Made by a program: the position numbers and the translations under genes. A DNA stretch of 64,000 nt from Actinomadura atramentaria DSM 43919 (GTDB lineage Bacteria; Actinomycetota; Actinomycetes; Streptosporangiales; Streptosporangiaceae). The stretch lies in contig NZ_KB907214.1 of assembly GCF_000381885.1 (NCBI RefSeq), forward strand, positions 62,001 to 126,000. Direction: 5' to 3'. Below are positions 61,658-64,000 of the stretch, piece by piece (within the stretch, counting starts at the first letter, position 1; every line of letters starts with the position of its first letter). The notes under the pieces were generated by a model. It was not told the origin of the DNA and made no database searches. It was given only the letters and a program-made list of their open reading frames with translations.

Positions 61658-61899
61658 GCTTCAAGACCTGGCTCGTGTTCGAAGTCGCCTGCGACCGGTG
61701 CGCAAGCGTGCACGACAGCGCCTGCGACGCCTACTCCGAGGGCGACGCCGTCGCCGACGCCGAACGCGACGGCTGGGCCGCGATCGGCCTGGAGATCTAC
61801 TGCCCCACCTGCAGCACGCCGTCCACCCCGATCACCGATCGGCGGTCCGCTGACGCCGGGCTGGGACGTCGGGCTGGGACGTCGGGACGACGACGCTGA
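61654..61899 (+). CDS. Small zinc-ribbon-like protein
   Basis: 81 residues; AGGAGG 8 bp before GTG. FEVACDRCASVHDSAC and YCPTCSTPSTP give two CxxC pairs separated by about 45 residues, a classic single zinc ribbon. Coupled to the gene before (GTGA) and ends exactly where the next reading frame begins (CTGA). Confidence 0.65.
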   Translation: MSFKTWLVFEVACDRCASVHDSACDAYSEGDAVADAERDGWAAIGLEIYCPTCSTPSTPITDRRSADAGLGRRAGTSGRRR

Positions 61900-62545
61900 A
61901 CCCGGCCGAGCAGTGGACGCTGCTGCTGGAGGTCACCGAATCCCTGCCCGGCCACTGGACGCTCGCCAACGACCAGCACGGCCAGCCCGACCGCTGGGAA
62001 CTGCACGAACACCGCGATCACGACCGCGACCCCCGCGTGCAGTTGCGGGTCCTGCTCGGAGACACCCGCGTCTCCGTGCGCGGCATCCACGAGCCCACCG
62101 GGCGGCGCCGCCCCTGGGAGTACGGGCTCGCCCAGCCGGTGATCCACTTCACGCTGCTCAAGACACCGAAACAGATGGCCGACCAGATCGTCCGGCGCCT
62201 CCTGCCGACCGTCCGCCAACACGCCGCCCGCCTAGCCGCCCTGAAATGGCGCGACACCGCACTGCGGACCCGCCGCAGACACACCCTTCACGCCGCGCGG
62301 CGAACGCTCGACGGCCCCCGAACAGCGGGCTGTCCTGGTCCGACCGCGACGAGCACGGCCGACCGCCCGCCTACGACACCGCCACCGCCCACGACCTGGA
62401 AGGAATCGGCACAGCCATCGCGTTCCGGCAGTCCGGCACCGACCACGACCTGGCCGAACTGACCATCTCCCGACTCACCCACGACGAACTGCTCACCCTC
62501 GTCCACACCCTCGCCGCACTGACCAACGAACGGAGAACCGCATGA
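61896..62545 (+). pseudogene. Hypothetical actinophage-type gene, frameshifted; start codon non-canonical
   Basis: Reads NPAEQWTLLLEVTESLPGHW, RVQLRVLLGDTRVSVRG, HEPTGRRRPWEYGLAQP and TPKQMADQIVRRLLP in one frame, then near GGCCCCCGAAC (about 62319-62329) the good frame changes to LSWSDRDEHGRPPAYDT and ends THDELLTLVHTLAALTNERR. One extra C in the C-run would restore a 217-residue protein. No ATG, GTG or TTG exists at the 5' end after the in-frame stop; CTG 61896 overlaps the previous stop as CTGA. A GTG at 62037 would cut 47 residues of good homologous-looking sequence. Confidence 0.6.
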
Positions 62546-62739
62546 ACACCACACCGCCCGGCTCGCAACCCCGCGACGCCCGAGGCGCACCCGAGGCATG
62601 CACGCCCTGTCCGCCCGGTGAACCTTCGCCGGTGCTCCAGCCGATCCGTTGGACCCGGATCGGCGTCGCCACCGTCGAGACCTACGGCGGACAGGCGGTC
62701 CTCCAAGCCGCGTTCGACGCGACCAACATGAAGGGCTGA
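62542..62739 (+). CDS. Small hypothetical protein
   Basis: 65 residues starting with an ATGA overlap on the previous gene. Pro-rich N terminus, then a conserved-looking PIRWTRIGVATVETYGGQAVLQAAFDATN. No family recognised. Confidence 0.55.
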   Translation: MNTTPPGSQPRDARGAPEACTPCPPGEPSPVLQPIRWTRIGVATVETYGGQAVLQAAFDATNMKG

Positions 62740-62740
62740 C

Positions 62741-62950
62741 TTGTGGAGCCAGCGGTTTCCGCATAGCTGGCCGACATCACCGAGGCTCGCACCCGTTGCC
62801 GTACTGGATTGCGAGACGTGCGAAGGTGACTGGCCCACGTGGACGATCGCTCTGGGACGCGGCGGCCGGACCCGGACTCGATGGCCAGACCGTGTGTGCG
62901 TCCGCGTTCACCCCTGGTACGGCGCCTTTCGCCTTGGAGGAAACTGTTGA
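62741..62950 (+). CDS. Possible small cysteine-containing protein
   Basis: 69 residues from TTG 62741, AAGGG 6-7 bp upstream. VLDCETCEGDWPTWTIALG and CVRVHPWYGAF look protein-like and one CxxC is present, but the N-terminal 18 residues are poor. Weakly supported. Confidence 0.35.
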   Translation: MWSQRFPHSWPTSPRLAPVAVLDCETCEGDWPTWTIALGRGGRTRTRWPDRVCVRVHPWYGAFRLGGNC

Positions 62951-63038
62951 CAACCCGAAACCTAAGTCCGCCCTGGCACTAGGCTGTGGTCCGTTAGCCG
63001 GTAGCTCGTCTGCTCCGAGCAGGGCCGACTGAATGCGA

Positions 63039-63089
63039 AACGGCCTCCGCCCCGATCACTTGATAGCCCAGGTTCGGGTGGAGGCCGTT
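63039..63089. terminator. Hairpin with long loop
   Basis: AACGGCCTCC (63039-63048) pairs with GGAGGCCGTT (63080-63089) across 31 bases; likely ends the run of small rightward genes. Confidence 0.6.
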
Positions 63090-64000
63090 CCGCGCATCAG
63101 GCCCTGGAGCCGCGCGTCCAGCGGAACCGGATACTCAGCCCTCCGGTCCGGCCAGACCCGATCACCAGCTGCCAGACAGCCCTACGCCGGTGGACGCACA
63201 TCGGCGCCCTCCTTTCTCGTCCCAGCCGGGCGGTTGATGCGCCGCATGAATCCGGCCGGTGCTGTGCGGCGCTAGCGACCCGCGCAGCAGACGAGACGAC
63301 AGGACGGTAGCGCGTCGAGAGCCTCCTGCATCGGCGTTCACGGCGTTCTGTGCATCGACGAAAACCCGATATCGCATTCGGGCAGGTCAACGGACGACAT
63401 CTTCCCACTTTTCGCAGCGCGCGGCCGCCGACCTATCCCTCCACATCGTCACGGCTGTTGGGCGCTCACGATCTGTTCGCCCTCGCCGCTGGGCTCATCG
63501 GAGTGGGCGATGCAGTCGTCCAGCGCGACTCGGGCACCTGCAGCGTCGTAAGCATCCGCCCGGCGGTTACGACCCGCAGGCTGCGCATCAGCTCTTCCCA
63601 TTCCACCATCGCCCGCCCGGCCCATGCAGCTCGCCCAGCCGCAGGTAAACCTCCTCGACTACCGGAACTCATGGAAGTCCACACCGTAGTGACCGTGCCG
63701 CTGGAGAACTGTTTCGTCCACAAACGTCGGCCCCCAGCATGCTTCCAGGAGCGCCGGAGGCAGTGGGCAAGCAACGCCCAGCCGACGGCTCGGGCAGCGC
63801 GTCCGGGAGCGCCGGGGTCGGCGGTTGAGCCTCGCAGGCACCGCCCGCCGCGCCAGGTCGTTCGTCCGCGCGCTCGTTCCTCGCGCTGCGGGCGCTCCAC
63901 CTGGCGCTCACCGCGGTCGGCACCTGCGCGAGACGGCTCCCGCCGACCCCCGGGTCGGCGCCCCTCCCGACGCTCACCATCAGGAGCCGCCTTGCTCACC
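63090..64000. other. No confidently supported gene to the right edge
   Basis: Fragments of protein-like sequence occur on the minus strand near 63480-63720 (for example FVDETVLQRHGHYGVDFHEF and, in another frame, ALDDCIAHSDEPSGEGEQ), but in different frames with stops between, suggesting decayed coding DNA. Nothing else is recognised and the element's right end is not reached. Confidence 0.4.

Larger units (their letters stand above)
29375..64000. mobile_element. Integrated mobile element (serine-integrase type), left end in window, right end beyond it
   Basis: Integration into ahpC next to a large serine integrase, followed by ParB-like, DUF3560, DUF2637 (SpdB-like), DUF932, SSB and many actinophage-type small proteins, indicates an integrative element or integrated plasmid/prophage. 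No attR, capsid, FtsK/TraB-type translocase or replication initiator is seen in this window, so its class (ICE, satellite, plasmid) is open. A metabolic cargo cluster sits at about 40528-53980. Confidence 0.85.

Noticed and set aside
63466-63999. Minus-strand frame at the right edge
   Set aside because: Protein-like fragments fall in different frames; the continuous frame itself is Arg/Gly-rich and unconvincing.

Overview
The window is a very GC-rich actinomycete chromosome segment. The gene families (PspC two-component system, DrrA-type ABC genes, DUF3560 and DUF2637 mobile-element genes, Cx-rich small actinophage-type proteins) suggest a Streptosporangiales/Thermomonosporaceae-like or related filamentous actinomycete; that taxonomic guess is inference. 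No rRNA, tRNA or CRISPR array was seen.

Left part, 1-29374, host backbone: the end of a large ATPase regulator and a FAD monooxygenase; a LiaFSR-like envelope-stress set (PspC histidine kinase and NarL regulator, divergent from a PspC/LiaF-like membrane protein plus a small membrane protein); an 87-bp tandem repeat block; a cysteine-dioxygenase-like protein that has lost its metal ligands; a CoxG-like SRPBCC protein; two related methyltransferases; a truncated TetR gene; two 1170-residue paralogous teichoic-acid-type polymerases (GT2 plus CDP-glycerophosphotransferase); an OxyR gene whose best start codon is ATC; a sulfotransferase; an iron-box-controlled DrrA-type ABC/siderophore-reductase operon with a frameshifted permease; and a TetR-controlled heterodimeric ABC exporter.

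At 29246-29374 ahpC stops after 42 codons, exactly where a large serine integrase gene begins. From about 29375 to the right edge the DNA looks like an integrated mobile element (at least 34.6 kb; its right end is not in view). Its backbone has two operons read rightwards. The first (32975-40135) holds a ParB-like protein, a DpdA-like tRNA-guanine-transglycosylase paralogue, a DUF3560 protein, a PP-loop ATPase, a DUF2637 (SpdB-like) membrane protein and a GP88 protein. The second (54420-58833) holds DUF932, small proteins, SSB and a second PP-loop ATPase. Both operons are preceded by related hairpin leaders. Further small genes lie to the right, several of them broken (DUF3800 with an internal amber codon, a frameshifted hypothetical).

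Between the two operons, 40528-53980, sits a cargo gene cluster read mostly leftwards with nearly every gene overlapping the next by 4 bp: inositol-phosphate synthase, archaeal-type AdoMet synthetase, TIM-barrel isomerase, two APH-fold kinases, two HprK-like kinases, SDR, class III aminotransferase, plus a Nudix hydrolase and a decayed GT2, under a divergent HTH/TPR regulator. It reads as a pathway to an aminated, phosphorylated cyclitol-type small molecule of unknown identity. The element's integration removes a working ahpC from a host that keeps OxyR and an OxyR-type operator, so the element may also act as a switch on peroxide defence.
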